A model generated the notes under the pieces. It did no database searches, had not been told where the DNA came from, and saw nothing but the letters and a program-made list of their open reading frames with translations. DNA of 64,000 nucleotides, from positions 496,001 through 560,000 of the forward strand of contig CBDBCB010000019.1 of the NCBI GenBank assembly GCA_965202745.1. Reading direction: 5' to 3'. This document shows, one piece after another, positions 62,850-64,000 of the stretch; position 1 is the stretch's first letter; each line of letters opens with the position of its first letter. The translations under genes were made by a program, and so were the position numbers. The DNA is from JACKII01 sp965202745. GTDB taxonomy: Bacteria > Pseudomonadota > Alphaproteobacteria > Bin95.

Positions 62850-64000
62850 ATGTCTGTTGCGCAGAAAAAAACGCCGAGCGTCTATATTACCGAACAAAAC
62901 GCATTTCCGAATTCGGTCGTCCAGGTTCCAACCGGCATAGCCGCTTTTACCGGGTACACCGGAAAGGCCATGCGCGATGGTGAAGACCTGACGGGCATCC
63001 CGACCAGAATTTCATCGTTCGCTGACTATGTTGCGCTGTTCGGCGAGGGACCGGAGACCTGCTTCACCGTCGCTGATGATGGAGAGGCCCTGGCCGTGCT
63101 GCCGGACAGCCGGTTCTTGCTGCATCAGTCGATAAAGTTTTTTTTCGCCAATGGCGGAGCAGATTGCTGGATCGTCTCGGTTGGCGGCTACAAGGATGGA
63201 GATGCCTGGAAAACGAAGTCTGCGGATGAGCTGATCGGGGCACTGGAAAAATTCGAGACCGTTGCCGAGCCGGACATCCTTTGCGTGCCGGATGCGGTAT
63301 TGCTGCCTGACGCGACCGAATGGGCAAACGTTGCGAAGGCGATGTTGAACCAATGTGGCGAGTTGCAGAGCCGGTTCGCTATCCTGGATGTGTTTGACGG
63401 CTTCAAGAGCCGTGATCACTCCAGCGACTCCGATGTCATTTCCGGGACCAATGGATTTCGGGCACACCTCGCCGGTGCTGCTGATCTGAAATATGGCGCT
63501 GCCTATTACCCCTGGGTCCATACGGTCTTGCTGGAAGCAACGGATATTGGCCTCGGCAATTGCAAGCAGCCGCTGCGGGACATGCTTGCAGGCAAAATAG
63601 CGGCGGAAAAAGACGCGGCCTCCGTTAGCGAAAGCCCGGCGGCGGCGCGTAACCAGCAAATCGATGCTCTGGCCGCACAGGTGCGGTCTGCGGATGACGA
63701 TGCCGAAATGGCGGCGGCTCACCAGGCTGCCATGGTTCTGTCTGCCGGGTACAAGCAGGTCTTCAATCAGGCGCTGGCGCTATTGAACCTGCTTCCGCCG
63801 GCAGCCGGCATGGCGGGCGTCTATGCCCTCAATGACGCGAGCACCGGTGTGTTTAAGGCGCCGGCGAACATGACCCTTGCCAGTGTTTCCAGGCCGACTG
63901 TGGATATTTCGAGCGACGAGCAGGAAGATTTGAACGCACCCGTGGATGGCCTGGCCATCAATCCAATCCGTATGTTTACCGGCCGTGGGGTGTTGGTTTG
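62850..64000 (+). CDS. phage-tail-like contractile injection system sheath protein, partial
   Basis: The first 383 residues of a tail sheath protein; the frame is open to the window edge. The start, KTPSVYITEQNAFPNSVVQVPTGIAAFTGYTGKA (residues 7-40), is the N-terminal pattern of extracellular contractile injection system sheaths (Afp2/Pvc2 type). HQSIKFFFANGGADCWIVSVG (about 93-113) and the edge-proximal segment NPIRMFTGRGVLVW are also conserved in this family. Sheath subunits polymerise around the inner tube and contract to drive it into a target membrane. AGGAGG stands 5-8 bases before ATG 62850. It lies 12 bases after cobT but is functionally unrelated, so it probably starts a new cluster. 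A myophage or R-type pyocin sheath is the alternative. Confidence 0.88.
   Translation, partial: MSVAQKKTPSVYITEQNAFPNSVVQVPTGIAAFTGYTGKAMRDGEDLTGIPTRISSFADYVALFGEGPETCFTVADDGEALAVLPDSRFLLHQSIKFFFANGGADCWIVSVGGYKDGDAWKTKSADELIGALEKFETVAEPDILCVPDAVLLPDATEWANVAKAMLNQCGELQSRFAILDVFDGFKSRDHSSDSDVISGTNGFRAHLAGAADLKYGAAYYPWVHTVLLEATDIGLGNCKQPLRDMLAGKIAAEKDAASVSESPAAARNQQIDALAAQVRSADDDAEMAAAHQAAMVLSAGYKQVFNQALALLNLLPPAAGMAGVYALNDASTGVFKAPANMTLASVSRPTVDISSDEQEDLNAPVDGLAINPIRMFTGRGVLV

Overview
This is a GC-rich window from an alphaproteobacterium, probably of the Rhodospirillales type. Supporting signs are the alphaproteobacterial form of acetolactate synthase, a complete mreBCD-mrdA-rodA cluster, a RibH2-type lumazine synthase behind an FMN riboswitch, and many acyl-CoA, SDR and LLM-flavin catabolic genes. 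The genus cannot be fixed from the sequence alone.

Layout. 0-9.3 kb: two inverted copies of one IS256-family element, each inside a gene (a Nudix hydrolase and an endonuclease/exonuclease/phosphatase gene). Between them lie an alpha/beta hydrolase-OsmC fusion, an AT-rich patch with a broken lipoprotein gene, and an MFS pump-cytochrome P450 pair. 9.3-19.3 kb: flavin and lipid metabolism (dead nitronate monooxygenase, glutamate-synthase-like FMN protein, solute-binding protein, LLM oxidoreductase, FMN riboswitch plus ribH, 3-hydroxyacyl-CoA dehydrogenase, acyl-CoA ligase, acyl-CoA dehydrogenase). 19.5-31.9 kb: a frameshifted secreted protein, cysS, an alcohol dehydrogenase, a dead ATP-grasp gene, cupin plus two SDRs, a double cold-shock protein, a PLP lyase with an MmgE/PrpD protein, and a dead radical SAM gene. 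32-43.6 kb: intact core genes (two sugar transferases, miaA, ilvB-ilvN-ilvC, mreBCD-mrdA-rodA, tRNA-Lys). 43.8-55.8 kb: a block of broken genes (TRAP transporter, LLM oxidoreductase, then a FIST, acyl-CoA dehydrogenase, hydrolase-methyltransferase and TPR-glycosyltransferase operon, the last four read on the minus strand) with an IS481-like insertion. 55.8-64 kb: tesA with a divergent ABC exporter, Bax inhibitor-1, cobS/cobT, and a contractile-injection sheath gene cut by the window edge.

The strongest overall signal is gene decay. Sixteen genes carry in-frame stops, frameshifts, IS insertions or truncations, while housekeeping genes are intact. Several of the stops replace a conserved Trp codon (TGG to TGA or TAG). 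TAG, TAA and TGA all serve as ordinary terminators in intact neighbours, so recoding is unlikely. Insertion sequences plus fresh pseudogenes suggest a lineage under relaxed selection, for example recently host-associated; that is inference.

The most promising system is at the right edge. The last gene has the N-terminus of an extracellular contractile injection system (phage-tail-like) sheath protein with its own strong ribosome binding site, so the rest of the cluster should lie just beyond position 64000.
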